Program-made: the position numbers and the translations under genes
Notes under the pieces: model-generated
Seen by the model: the letters and a program-made list of their open reading frames with translations, nothing else
What the model was told of the DNA's origin: nothing
Databases searched by the model: none
Shown here: positions 13,546 through 25,565 of the stretch, one piece after another
Numbering within the stretch: the stretch's first letter is position 1
Layout of the letters: the number at the start of each line of letters is the position of its first letter
Assembly (NCBI GenBank): GCA_947561395.2
Contig: OX387192.1
Span: 15,226,221 to 15,290,220, forward strand
Direction: 5' to 3'
DNA length: 64,000 nt
Source of the DNA: Buxus sempervirens
Lineage: Eukaryota > Streptophyta > Magnoliopsida > Buxales > Buxaceae

Positions 13546-13563
13546 TGGGATATCCGTATCTCA
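13546..13563 (+). other. LTR hairpin, UCCG-loop variant
   Basis: TGGGATA-TCCG-TATCTCA. One A-U pair of the standard stem is now G-U. The acceptor-like GGTTTCAG ends at 13585. Confidence 0.6.
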
Positions 13564-14406
13564 TTCGTTTTTGTTTTGGTTTCAGATCTCAGTGAGGACG
13601 ACACACAGAGGGTAGATACTTTTGCTGATTACCCTGAGTACAGGGAGGTCGATTACTACTGTAAGCACCTCATTTTTGCACCCCGGAAAGCGCCGGAAAT
13701 GCAAACCCTAGCTGAAAAGTCAAACCCTAAGGGGGAAAAAGTTGACCTTTTGATCAAGGGATAATTGGCCACCTTGCCCTATCTCAGTGGATAGAGAATC
13801 CCGAAACGGTTCCAATGCAACTGAGTTTGCTGGAATCAGGGTCCGGATGAGGGATTTATAGGTTGGTCAAACTTGAGGGGGAGCAGAAATTGACTTTGTG
13901 CTAAACCCTAGATCAGCTGCTTAACCCTATCCTAGTGGATAGAGGAGGTCGACACTGTTCCAATGCAACTGAGTTTGCCAGAATCGGAGACCAAACAAGC
14001 AAGTTATGAGTAGTTGAAGGTCTAAGGCAGCATTGCCGGAAACTGCCCATGTGGCAAAAAGAGCAGAGAAAACAGCAGATAAAGGTGTTTGGGGGTAAAT
14101 TCGCGAATATCAGAACTTTCAAAAATATCTGGAGGCATATCTGTAATTAACTGGTGCAAATCTGTAAATATCAAAAGATAGGAAAATATCTTGGGGTAAA
14201 TATGAAAATATCTAAATAAAATAATATTGTTTCATAAATATCTCAGGGGAAAATCTCTAAATATCCAAAAGAATCAGGGGGTATCTGTAAATACCAAAAA
14301 TCTGATCGCACATGTCAAATCAATCAAATCAGGGGCAAAAATGCAATTTTCGAAATGTTGTGCTAATGTATCTGACCATGTTGGTCGAATACACATAACA
14401 TCAAGT

Positions 14407-14431
14407 GTAGCCGCCCTATATGGGCGGCTAC
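14407..14431. repeat. Perfect hairpin around TATAT
   Basis: GTAGCCGCCC and GGGCGGCTAC form a 10-bp perfect inverted repeat around TATAT. It lies in the U3 half of the Tat solo LTR and may contain its TATA-like element. Confidence 0.75.
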
Positions 14432-16170
14432 AAAGGCAATTAAGGGGGGTAGCACCCCCCTGGTCGTGGTTGGTTGCCCCCCTTAGTTTATCCATTCCCT
14501 CACTCCATCCGACCACCCCTTCTTTACACTTTCCTTCATCATCCCAACCCATCCAAACTCATCCAAATTCATCTCAAAGCCCCCCATACTCTCTTCCCAC
14601 TTCATTTTCAACCCAAAGAAGCTACCTAGTATCCTTTGAAGCTTGAAAAAAGGCCTTGGAGTGTCCTTAAAGTGCTGCTTGTGCAACTTAAGGAATCCAA
14701 CACACTAAAAGGGAGTCTAAATTATCAAGGTGAGCCTTTTGATATCTTTTGTTCAACATATTCGAATATGAATGAAAAGTGAGTGCTTTTGTTTCATTTC
14801 ATGCTATATATGTACTATTTTTCCTTCTTGTGGTTTATACATTCATTTTGCTTTCACTAAGTCCTTATGGTAAGAGAGGTGGGCTTCCGGTAGTTTAAAG
14901 AGAGGGAGAGGAGTCTTCTTGGTGGGTTTAAAGGGTCCATGAGCTATTGTGGGGTTGCTGTTTTCATTTCTTATTGGATTCTTTTCATTTAAAAAGAGGA
15001 GTGTGTTCCTCTTATAATACATCTGCTGTACCCCTTTTATATAAACCCCCCTCTTTCCTTTCTTTAAATGCTCTCTTCCTAAGTTAGATAATGAAATATA
15101 TGGTTATGTTATAAGGCATGCATAATATAGGTTTATTTTCTCTCATACATGTATGGCACAGTCACTGTTTTTTTAGGTATGCATGAGATTTTCCTAACAC
15201 TCATCATTATGTAAACCATGTATGTTCTTCTTTTAAGATCATGTGAACACTTTTTCCTTGTTGTTGTGTGTTTTATCTTAATTGTCACTTCACTTGAGCT
15301 ATTGTTTTCGACCACCTGAGGTCACCACCATTTGACTTTGCATATGCCCCATAAGTATGTTTATACCCTCATTTATTAGAAGCCTTTCTAGGTGTTTTAA
15401 GTACTTTACTGTTTAGTGTCATTTTGTATATATAAAAAGTGCTTTTCTTTTTAGCTCTTAAGTGTGATAGATGCCCACACATGCACTTTAAGGGTAAGTT
15501 GGTTCTTTGGAATTGATTCTTTAAATCACTTTGATGGTTTTATTGTGCATATGTTGAACATCATTACTTTGAGTTAAAAGAGACCAAAACAGGGATATTT
15601 GGTCCCTGTTTCCTTGATAAAAGTCGTTCAAAGGTAGGAGAAGGTAAAGCCAAGGTCTTCTTCTTTGCTATTGAGTTTAAAACCCCCAAAAAGAAGCCTT
15701 TCAAGCTCCATTTGAATCACTGTGGGCCCACACAGGGGCCCACACAACCATTGAAGCCTCCTAAAAGACCCAAAAACCAAACCCATTCGAAAAAACCTAA
15801 AAAAGGCATTTTTTAGGCTGATCTGACAACTTAGGTTGGATTAGCCTATCTCTCTTTGTGGCCGACATGTCATTTCGGATACAACCCCAAAAATCTGAAT
15901 TTCCAATTTTTTAATTCTATGTCATTTTTTTTGCCCATTTTTTATTAAACTGAGGCTCTGTTTGTTTCAGAGGAAAATATTTTCCAGAAGAAAAATTTTC
16001 AGGAAAAAATTTTCTTTCCTTTGTTATTTCCAGGTGTTTGGATGTAATACGGATAATTTTATGGAAAATTTTTCTAGGTAAGCTTAAAGTGGGGATTTGC
16101 AATGAAAGTTAAAAATTCTTCAGCAACATCACAACGCTTACCAAATCACGGCCAATCGAGAGTGCTTTAT

Positions 16171-17086
16171 TGCCACGTCCGCTCGAGCGACCGCATGATG
16201 AAAAATCATTAAATGCGGCCGCTCGTTTGTCTAAGAAATCCGGAAATTAAGATTTAATCCCTGGTAATTTTCAATTCAATCCGATATTCTTGGATTTTTA
16301 CAGATTTAGTCCCTGGGATATTTCGTATATTTGGATATTTGCGGATTTGATCTCTGAGATATTTTCCTGCGCAACTCGCCACGTGTGCAGCTTTTTGCCA
16401 CGCGCGCAGATTGCCGGCTTTGCTGCTCGGGAATTTCGTCAGCTCATATTTCCTTCATCCGGGCTCCGATCTGGGCAAACTTAGTTGCGTTAGAATCGTA
16501 TCGGCGCCCTCTATCCCATGACCTAGGGGTAGGCCTCTGGATCGGATTTTATCAGAAAGTCAACTTTTGGCTCTGCTCAGGTTTGACCGTCCGCAGAACC
16601 TTCATCCGGACCCCGATTCCTGCAAACTCAGTTGCGTTGGAAACGTGTCAAGATTCTCTATCCAATGGCCTAGGGGTAGGCCTCTGGATCGGATTTTAGC
16701 AGAAAGTCAACTTTTGGCCCTGCTCAGGTTTGACCGCCCGCAGAACCTTCATCCGGACCCCGATTCCTGCAAACTCAGTTGCGTTGGAACCATGTCGAGA
16801 TTCTCTATCCAATGACCTAGGGGTAGGCCTCTGGATCGGATTTTAGCAGAAAGTCAACTTTTGGCTCTGCTCAGGTTTGACCGCCCGCAGAACCCTCATC
16901 CGGACTCCGATTCCTACACACTCAGTTGCGTTGGAACCGTGTCGAGATTCTCTATCCAATGGCATAAAGCGAGGTGGCCAATTTTCACTTGATCAAAAAG
17001 TCAACTTTTCACCCCTTAGGGTTTGACTTTCTGTCCAGGGTTTGCATTTCTGGTTTTTATGGGAGCGCAAAAATGAGGTGCTTACA
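16171..17086 (-). mobile_element. 3' LTR of the Tat element, truncated to its first 916 bp
   Basis: It starts (minus strand) TGTAAGCACCTC and matches 34473-33558 to the base in length. It stops at 16171, where the 5' LTR continues for another 2.3 kb. It holds about 3.5 copies of a 147-bp repeat (CCTAGGGGTAGGCC at 16522, 16669, 16816). The break is followed by TIR-element sequence, consistent with a deletion that removed the LTR end and the left TSD. Confidence 0.85.
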
Positions 17087-17100
17087 GCTGCCCCTCTTTG
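17087..17100 (-). promoter_or_regulatory. Polypurine tract of the Tat element
   Basis: Minus strand CAAAGAGGGGCAGC abuts the 3' LTR start. This is the expected primer for plus-strand DNA synthesis. Confidence 0.65.
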
Positions 17101-19335
17101 CCGGAGTCACCTTGCGGATGAACGGCAAAGAGAAAAGAATCTCGTTTTTGCGCCTGGCATTTCTGTCGACATGGTCGACGAGCTTAGTCCTTTGAAGTTT
17201 TCATTTTGAGAGGGAAGCGGCCAATGATGTGGCGTCACTTCCTGGCTTCAGAGTTTCCTTACCCTTTGCTTTTCGGGTTTTTGTAGGGCAACTCTTCAGC
17301 ATTTTTGTTTAAGTTTGAAAGAGATTAGATTGGACTTGAGCTCGCGAACCTGTTTCGGCGTTGATGCCAGACACTTGACAATATTCTTTTCTTCTTGTTT
17401 GTTCCATTAAAGCTTTTAGGTGACTTCAGACTTCTGATCCATTTTGTGTCTTTTACTTGAAGTTTGCTTGCATTTTCTTCTTCTCTTTTTTTTTTTTTAG
17501 GATTTGGTGGCCAAGGGTTGGGTTAAGATGTGGACCGAATGGAGAAAGGAGGAAGGAAGAGTGGAGGAGGAGCTGCTGTTGGTGAGGAGGTGCTTCTAGC
17601 GCTGTCCAGTGCCTCAAGGGAGCCCACACACCTGCTCTACTCTATTTACAAAAGTGTGAAATCAAAATTACAAAAGGGGCCATCTTGCCCGATGATATCT
17701 TCATTTATGCTCATTCTTCTTCATGTCTTGTCATTCCTTCTTCGGCAGTGCTTTCTGGTTGGCTTTCCCTTTGGTAGAGGCTCCCTAGCTTGGAGTGACT
17801 GTTGTTGGGGATTGGGCAGGAATCTTTTTTCTTATTGCCTCTTCTTTCGGGTCGAGCCTTGTTAGTGACAAGCGTGGGAGTTCCCGGGGAAGGATGCTCC
17901 GCTGGGGGATAAGTGGGGATTCCTCATGCTGTCATTTTCCTTCATAAGGCCTTCTCCCTCTGCTTGGGTGCGAATTCTTCATGTTCGTTCAAGCTCTTGT
18001 TGAGTGCGAGAGGCTCCACCAGGGATTGATGCGAGCTTGCTTGTCTTCTTTCCGCTCTTCTTCGCAAAGCCGGCCTCTTCAGACTGGGCGAGGCTTGATA
18101 AGTCTACGTCATCCGGTATCATTCTCTTATTGCTTGTGAGGACTCTATTGGGGATGTAAGGGTGTCGTCCCTTGTTTGCTGAAGGCCTTCCACTGGGGAT
18201 TTTTGGAGGTTGTTATTCTCCGTTTACTGAAGGAACTCCGCTGGGGATTTTGGAGAAGACGTTCGTTATCCCACTTTTGCTGTACCTGTGAAGGCAGGAA
18301 AAGACAATAAGTTAGCCGTGGAATAGCTGGGGAATGCAAAACACTTCTTTTATTCTTTTTTTTGCTCCGAGCCTTTTGCCCATCGCAGATAGAAGCGGCC
18401 TTTGCCAAGGTTAGGAGACTATCAACTTAGGTTAGTAGCCCAACGTGGAACTCAAAACAGTTAAGCAGAACAATTATAGAGAAAACAGGTGTGTCAGTGT
18501 GTGCCTGTGTTTGCAATATCAAAGAAAATTTTCCAATGTCAGACGGGACTTGGAGCGCTTGGTATTTTCCGTAGCATTGTCATCACAGGCCACTGTGAAG
18601 TCTTTGACTCAGGCGCAACCTGCTAGTCTGGACCTCTCAAATCTGTTCAATTTTCTCAGTTTACTATCTGCCACTGTTACTGCTCTTCTCTGTATCTTGC
18701 TCTGCTTAAACCAGATGTGACCAGTTCTCTCTTCTTTTTTCTTCTTTCTTCTTTTTTTTTTTGACTAACCACGCAACGCCCTTTTTTCGGGTTTTCGCTA
18801 TGTCCATCCTTTCTAGGAAACTTTGAATTCCGTCATTGCTGATGAATGCAAACCTAACTGTTTGCCCTGATCATTCCTTTTGGGATCTGAGAGGTCTTAG
18901 AGATAGGACGAAATGTAGGCTTGATCTTGGTTATGAAAGAAAGGATAGATGGCTAAAAAAAGCTTAACTCTTTGGGTTTGCAAAGTGTGCTACTTTTATT
19001 GTTGGTGGGACTTACATCCTGGCTTATTTGTATCTCTATATTTTTGTTGGGTAAACATTTCCCCATTTTCTCTGTTTCTTTTCTTTTTTTTTCTTTCTTT
19101 CTTTTTTCCTTGTTGTATTTTCTCTTCTTATTGAGGTTTTTCTGGGCAAGAATGCCCGGTTTCTTTTTGCTTTGCCAGGAATGCCCCATTTGATGTGTAG
19201 AACACTTGCAATGGGTTGAAAGAATTTTAAGGCTCAAAATTGTCTAACTAGGGGAGAATTTAAGGTATTTGGAAGGATTTACAGTTTAAAGGAGAGTCAA
19301 GGATGGCCTCCCTTCATTTCCCAATCAGAATGATC
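17101..19335 (-). other. Non-coding 3' region of the Tat element
   Basis: 2.2 kb between integrase and PPT with no recognisable protein on either strand. It includes GGGGATT-rich sequence near 17900-18260, with GGCTT(C/T)-type repeats, and pyrimidine tracts near 18720-18770 and 19075-19120. A long 3' untranslated region is common in Tat elements. Some relatives carry an antisense ORF here, but I find none that is convincing. Confidence 0.5.
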
Positions 19336-21330
19336 TTAGGCATAGTACAGTTTGACTGCGTCTGCATTTATCGGCTCAGGAAAAATTGCCCCGTCCATTT
19401 CTTGCAGGATAAGTGCTCCTCGGGACAGAACCTTGTGGACTACGAATGGTCCTTCGTAGTTTGGCTTGAATTTCCCTACGTTGTCCTCTTGATGAGGGAA
19501 GATTCTCTTCAATACCAGATCTCCCACTTTGAACTGTCGTGGCTTCATTTTCTTGTTGTAAGTTCGCGCCACTCTCTGTTGATAGAGCTGGCCATGGCAC
19601 AAAGCTTTGACCCTTCTTTCTTCCCACAATTGCAGTTGGTCCAATCTGGATTCTTCACGACCTTTGGTTACGTGGCGGCATTCCTTCACCACTCTCCGAC
19701 TCACCCGTCGACGGTTTTGGCATTACAAGCTTTGGTTTATGCCATTCTTTCACCATTCTCCGACTCATCCGTCGGCGGCTTTGGCTTCACAGACTCTTGT
19801 CGGCCAATGTATGAATACACTGTGATGACTTTTCCTGTCTGTTTCAGGTTTTGTCAGTATCTGCAGAAGTTCAAATGAAATTCAGTCAACTCAAAATTAT
19901 GTGCAAATTCTAGCAGTCTCTCTTTGACTGACATCTTTTGGGAATTCACCAGACGTTCGGATTTTCCCTTTGAAGTGGGTCCATGGCAAGACCAGCAATC
20001 TTTGGGTCGGTTACCTGACATTCTCAGTTAGACTTAGGAAAATGTGCCTTCTGGCACTCCCTGTAAGTGTCTCAACATTTTGGCCTTCAATGGCATGCCC
20101 CAGGTTGGACTGAGGGGAATTGTTCTTGGTTCAGGGGGTTTCTTTGGCACTGCCCTACCCTGGCTTTTCCTTGATCTTTCTCCTTTTTTCTTTTTCCCAC
20201 CCTTGGTTAGGGGTTGTGGAATGTTTTTTTCTCATTGGTTCTCTTATTTGGGTTCAGTGCCTTGCCCAGTCTAAGGGCCCTAACAATTTCCATGGATCAT
20301 GACACAATGATCAGAGAGGACTTATCCTTAGGACGAAATGTAGGCCTTGGTTCTGGGGTTTAGAAATGAAGGATAAATAGGCTCAAACCCTACATAACTT
20401 CACTCTATGGGTGACCCTTATGCCTAGCCAAAGTACTTATCTATCTTTTTTTGGTTCTGTCATTGCCAGTTTGTCCAAGATTAAATGTTACATTCCCTGT
20501 AATCAGAAAGGGCTTCACAGTAGGACGAAATGTAGGCTGGGTTCAAGGGTCCCGAAGAAATGATATGAAGGCTCAAAATTGATGAATGGGGTAAGAGCCA
20601 TGTCCTGTCCACCTTTTTTGTTAGGGCTTGCTTCACCTTTGTTCCTGCAACTTTACGCTTAACTTTGCTTAGCTTCTTCTCCTTTTTCCATCTTTGTTCT
20701 TCTCTTTCTTTCCCTTCTTTCTTGGGTATTCTGCCCCAATTCTTAATTCTTGCCCTCGGGGTTTGCCCCGGCTTTTGTTTTCTTCTTTTTTTCTCTTTTC
20801 TTTTCTTTTCTTTCGAGGGATTGCCCCAGTTCTTTCTTCAAATTCTTGCTTTCTGGGGTTCTCTCCATTCCTCATTTCTGTCCCGTTTGTTCTTAGGGTG
20901 CTTTTCGCTTTGCCCTATCTTCACCTTCATCCTTTTTGCGTCTCCGACTGTATGAAGCTTTATGCCTCAGTTTTGAAGACAAGACATGGTAGGTTCAATG
21001 AAGGAATTGTTAGGCTCAAAGTGTTTTGCAAGGGTTTCATCTTGTGTCAGATGATTTTTGGGGAAGATCAAGGATGGCCTTTCATCCTTTCACAGAGAAT
21101 GTAACACTTAATTACTTTTGCACGATTAACTGGCTCTAGAACCATTTTTTTTCTTTGTTCATCATTTTTTTGTTTGCTTTCTTTTTTTTTTTTTTTCTTT
21201 TTTTTGACTTTACCCCAGTTTCGGTGGCTAGACATAACATGGGTTAGAAATGAGACGATCAAGCTCAACACGTTTAACTAGCGGAATTTATTTGAAGTAT
21301 CTTAGCCAAAAAATGGCCTCTCATCACTTC
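18880..21330. repeat. Dispersed degenerate direct repeats
   Basis: The 17-mer TAGGACGAAATGTAGGC occurs at 18904, 20329 and 20521. Each copy is followed by similar sequence (GAAA.GAT, then GGCTCAAA). Weaker copies are near 19200-19310, 20980-21050 and 21230-21330. Spacers contain T-rich stretches. The repeats occupy the place where pol should be. Confidence 0.5.
19336..19704 (-). pseudogene. Integrase C-terminal fragment of Tat pol
   Basis: A 122-codon open frame ends in a natural stop. It carries the C-terminal part of a Ty3/Gypsy integrase: a charged stretch (LWEERRVKALCHGQLYQQRV), then KMKPRQFKVGDLVLKRIF, the GKFKPNYEGPFVV motif and the closing PINADAVKLYYA. In the family this region follows the catalytic DDE core and helps bind DNA. 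The zinc-binding and DDE core domains, RT and RNase H are all missing upstream, where only repeats lie. The N-terminal Met is simply the first in the open frame. It cannot be a working integrase by itself and is a deletion relic. Confidence 0.82.
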
Positions 21331-21745
21331 ATTGAGATCATTGATCCTGGATCATGTCAGTGACCTTTGACTGGTATGGGGTGCCTTGCCCTTTCTTTTC
21401 TTTTCTCTTATGTCACAACTTGCCCCTTTGTTTGGCAAGGTAGGTTTCCAATATGGTGCTAGCGGGGGATCCCTTGGCTATGTTGAGACCCGCACAGTTT
21501 GTGCTGTTTGGCACGTTTCATCTATCAAATTTGATTGTTCAGGTTCGTCCCGAGATTATGGTCATGCCTTGGTGTGGTCAACCGCTTAATATTTTTATAA
21601 GCTTGCAGAAAAAGAAACATGCTATCCAGTTCAGAATTTAAAAGAAAAGAAAGCATAAGCAAAACAGAACAGCAATTGTGCAAAAAGGGTGGCCGATGTG
21701 GATCCGTGTTCTTGGAGTTCAGTTGCGTATTCTGGGAGATTTTTC
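19705..21745 (-). other. Region where pol is missing
   Basis: Two kb between the gag-like stop and the integrase remnant. I find no protease, RT or RNase H motif on the minus strand. The content is low-complexity CT-rich sequence (20690-20830, 21140-21210) and the degenerate repeats described separately. The deletion makes the element dependent on an autonomous relative. Confidence 0.6.
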
Positions 21746-22288
21746 TTAACCCGACAAAGGATCAATCCTGAGCTCCCCGATGTCAAGAAGGTCTTGGATT
21801 GCATGGCGAAGACCCCAACATTCTTCAGTACCATGCCCCGGAGCTCCTTTGTGGTAACTACATGTCTTGGACGGGTCATACCCTCGACTTGCCGGTGCCT
21901 TTAGATTTGGTGGAGCCTGCTTTAGGTGTCCTTCTTGCAACAAGGAAGGCAACAATTCTGCCTGGGTGCATGGAAGCTGCGTAAACTCCCGGTTCCTTCT
22001 TTCTTCCTTGGTGAGGCGCCTCTTGAGGCGAGGTGCACCATTGTTAGCAGAGGGGAGGCTCGCTTCCTGATTGCCCTGGAATACTTCTATCTTCAAGCTT
22101 TCCATCTCTCTCTCCAAATCTCTTATTCGGGATTGCAGCTCAAAATTTTCTTCCCTCTGTGCTTCCCAGCGCTTACCCCATGCTTCTTCTTTGTCCTGTA
22201 TCACTTTCATTAAAATGCGGAAAAGGTCCAGTAACTCGCGCACCACAGGAAGCATCCCTGAAGTACTATCCATGTTGATTGTTGACAC
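21746..22288 (-). pseudogene. Truncated Gag-like protein with coiled coil and zinc-knuckle-like motif
   Basis: 180 codons, open from Met to stop. Residues about 10-70 are rich in Leu, Glu and Arg with heptad spacing (predicted coiled coil). Residues 85-100 are basic (RLKRRLTKEERRNREF). Near residues 141-156 is CSYHKGAPGHGTEECW, the variant C-H-H-C motif typical of Tat/Ogre and Athila Gag, followed by LRHAIQDLLD, also typical there. The capsid domain of several hundred residues that normally precedes the motif is absent, so the N-terminus appears joined directly to the C-terminal part. It is open but unlikely to build a particle alone. It could still act as an RNA-binding or dominant-negative peptide if expressed. 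Confidence 0.75.
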
Positions 22289-22392
22289 GGTCCCTGGGGA
22301 CAGAGATAAACATTAGAAGGCAGAATACATGATATGAAATGTTAGCATACATAAAGATGATGATAATGATTGTTTTGTTTTGTTTTTTTTTG

Positions 22393-24440
22393 ATATGATT
22401 TGACTAACTGATCTATTTTAGCTACCCTAAGGCAACAAGGGAAGAGAACTTGGTTTTGAATCAACTGATCTATTTTGGCTACCCGCAGGTAACCGGGAGA
22501 GAGAACCCTAATGAATCTTGAAGACTGATCTATTTTGGCTGTCCTAAGACGACCGGGGAAGAGAACCCTAATGAATTTTGAAGACTGATCTATTTTGGCT
22601 GCCCTAAGACGACAGGGGAAGAGAACCCTAATGACCGAATCTATTTTAGCTACCCGTAGGTAACCGGGAGAGAGAACCCTATTTTTCTGAAAGCTGATCT
22701 ATTTTAGTCGCTTGGAAGCGACTGGGAAAGAGAACCCTGGTGACCGAATCTATTTTAACTACCCGCAGGTAACTGGGAGAGAGAACCCTATTTTTTTGAA
22801 GGCTGATCTATTTTGGTTGTCCTAAGACGACCGGGGAAAAGAACCCTAATGAATTTTGAAGATTGATCTATTTTGGCTGCCCTAAGACGATCGGAGAAGA
22901 GAACCCTAATGACCGAATCTATTTTAGCTACCCGTAGGTAACTGGGAGAGAGAACCCTATTTTTCTGAAAGCTGATCTATTTTAGTCGCTTGGAAGCGAC
23001 TGAGAAAGAGAACCCCTTTTTTTTTCTTTAAAACTGATCTATTTTAGTCGCTCGGAAGCGACTAGGAAAGAGAACCCTAGTGACCGAATCTATTTTAGCT
23101 ACCCGCAGGTAACTGGGAGAGAGAACCCTACTTTTTTTTTGTGAAAACTGATCTATTTTGGCTATCCTAAGACGACCGGGAAAGAGAACCCTATTGAACG
23201 AATCTATTTTAGTCACCCACAGGCAACTGGGAGAGAGAACCCTATTTTTCTGAAAGTTGATCTATTTTAGCCGCTCGGAAGCGATTGGGAAAGAGAACCC
23301 TAGTGACTGAATCTATTTTAGCTACCCGCAGGTAACTGGGAGAGAGAACCCTATTTTTTCTGAAAACTGATCTATTTTGGCTATCCTAAGACGACCGGGA
23401 AAGAGAACCCTATTGAACGAATCTATTTTAGTCACTCGCAGGCAACTGGGAGAGAGAACCCTATTTTTTTGAAAGCTGATCTATTTTAGCTGCTCGGAAG
23501 CGACTGGGAAAGTGAACCCTACTTTTTTTGAAAGCTGATCTATTTTAGTCGCTCGGAAGCGACTGGGAAAGAGAACCCTAATGACTGAATCTATTTTAGG
23601 CACACGTAGGTAACTGGGACAGAGAACCCTGCTTTTTTTTGGAAGACTGATTTTTTTTGATTGGATTTGGACTAACTGATCTATTTTAGCTACCCTAGGG
23701 CAACAAGGGAAGAGAACCTGGTTTTGAATCAACTGATCTATTTTAGCTACCCACAGGTAACTGGGAGAGAGAACCCTAATGAATTTTGAAGACTGATCTA
23801 TTTGATTGGATTTGGACTAACTGATCTATTTTAGCTACCCTAGGGCAACAAGGGAAGAGAACCTGGTTTTGAATCAACTGATCTATTTTAGCTACCCACA
23901 GGTAACTGGGAGAGAGAACCCTAATGAATTTTGAAGACTGATCTATTTTGGTTGCCCTAAGACGACTGGGGAAGAGAACCCTAATGACCGAATCTATTTT
24001 AGCTACCCGCAGGTAACTGGGAGAGAGAACCCTAGGAATTTTGAAAACTAATCTGTTTTAGCTGCTCGAAGGCAAAAAGGGAAAGAGAACCCGGTGACCG
24101 AATCTATTTTAGCTACCTGCAGGTAACTGGGAGAGAGAACCCTATTTTTTCTGAAAACTGATCTATTTTAGACGCTTGGAAGCGACTGGGAAAGAGAATC
24201 CTAGTGACCGAATCTATTTTAGTTACCCGCAGGTAACTGGGAGAGAGAACCCTATTTTTTTTTCTGAAAGTTGATCTATTTTAGCCATTTGGGAGTGGCT
24301 GGGAAAGAGAACCCTATTTTATTTTTATTTTTTTTATTTTTTTGAAAGCTGATCTATTCTAGTCGCTTGGAAGCGACTGGGAAAGAGAACCCGGTTGAAC
24401 TGATCTATTTTAGCTGTTTAGGCAAGGAAAGAGAACCTTC
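22393..24440. repeat. Tandem array A: about 57-bp units with covarying inverted repeats
   Basis: More than thirty imperfect units follow the pattern CTGATCTATTTTAG, then a short inverted repeat, then GGGA(A/G)AGAGAACCCTA and a T-rich linker. The framework is constant but the inverted repeat differs: GTTACCCGCAGGTAAC, AGTCGCTTGGAAGCGACT, AGCCATTTGGGAGTGGCT and a GTTGTCCTAAGACGACC type. Types often alternate. The array lies between the gag remnant and ORF1 on the minus strand, where it reads partly open with recurring FPSRFRATKID-like peptides. Confidence 0.9.
23657..23945. repeat. Recent 147-bp duplication inside array A
   Basis: The segment beginning GATTGGATTTGGACTAACTG (23657) recurs almost unchanged at 23804. 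Each copy carries an AAC-AAGGG type unit plus a GTAAC type unit. This shows segmental growth above the single-unit level. Confidence 0.8.
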
Positions 24441-24534
24441 AATTTAAGGGGTTTTGTTTGAGCTCAGAATCACAAGGTTGGACCAATCAGGGTCTCCGCA
24501 GGGGGTGAGCTGAAAAGCAGCACCCAGGCGTACC

Positions 24535-25565
24535 TCCGCCAGTCTCCAGTTCATTCACTGGTGGCGTCAGTGCCTAACTTCGGCTAGTAGTTCCCGGGCG
24601 TGCCTTAGCTAGTCGTTGGTTTAATCACCATTGAATTCGGCGCCTCACAAAGGGGAAGGCTATGCTAGGACGTTCATCCACCAAACGGTTTAATCACCGG
24701 CGGCTTTAGTGCCCCAAGATTTCGGCTAGTAGTTCCCGGGCGTGCCTTAGCTAGTCGTTGGTTTAATCACCATTGACTTCGGCGCCTCACAAAGGGGAAG
24801 GCTATGCCAGGACGTTCATCCACCAAACGGTTTAATCACCGGCGGCTTCAGTCCCCCAAGATTTCGGCTAGTAGTTCCCGGGCGTGCCTTAGCAAGTTGT
24901 TGGTTTAATCACCATTGACTTCGGCGCCTCAAAAAGGGGAAGGCTATGCCAGGACGTTCATCTACTAAACGGTTTAATCACCGGCGGCTTCAGTGCCCAA
25001 GATTTCGGCTAGTAGTTCCCGGGCGTGCCTTAGCTAGTCGTTGGTTTAATCACCATTGACTTCGGCATCTCACAAAGGGGAAGGCTATGCCAGGACGTTT
25101 ATCCACCAAACGGTTTAATCATCGGCGGCTTCAGTGCCCCAAGATTTCGGCTAGTAGTTCCCGGGCGTGCCTTAGCTAGTCGTTGGTTTAATCACCATTG
25201 ACTTCGGCGCCTCACAAAGGGGAAGGCTATGCCAGGACGTTCATCCACCAAACGGTTTAATCACCGGCGGCTTCAGTGCCCCAAGATTTCGGCTAGTAGT
25301 TCCCAGGCGTGCCTTAGCTAGTCGTTGGTTTAATCACCATTGACTTCGGCGCCTCACAAAGGGGAAGGCTATGCCAGGACGTTCATCCACCAAACAGTTT
25401 AATCACCGGCGGCTTCAGTGCCCCAAGATTTCGGCTAGTAGTTCCCGGGCGTGCCTTAGCTAGTCGTTGGTTTAATCACCATTGACTTCGGCGCCTCACA
25501 AAGGGGAAGGCTATGCCAGGACGTTCATCCACCAAACGGTTTAATCACCGGCAGCTTCAGTGCCC
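24535..25565. repeat. Tandem array B: about 142-bp units
   Basis: Seven to eight units keyed on TTCGGCTAGTAGTTCCCGGG (24721, 24863, 25003, 25146, 25288, 25430) with 140-143 bp pitch and few differences. Each unit includes GGTTTAATCACCATTGACTT and GGACGTTCATCCACCAAACG. High similarity suggests recent amplification. No frame stays open through it. Confidence 0.92.

Noticed and set aside
14227-14646. 139-codon plus-strand frame in the Tat solo LTR
   Set aside because: Pro/Ser-rich end from CT-rich leader sequence, spans the perfect hairpin, no similarity recognised.
16385-16815. Overlapping plus-strand frames of 80-104 codons, repeated at 33772-34202
   Set aside because: They are antisense translations of the 147-bp LTR repeat; the peptides simply mirror the DNA period.
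17530-17865. 111-codon plus-strand frame as a possible antisense ORF of the Tat element
   Set aside because: No family motif, hydrophobic and low-complexity composition; probably chance.
22393-25565. CRISPR-like regular repeats
   Set aside because: Repeats are variable, spacers are not unique, no cas genes, and the context is a plant retrotransposon.
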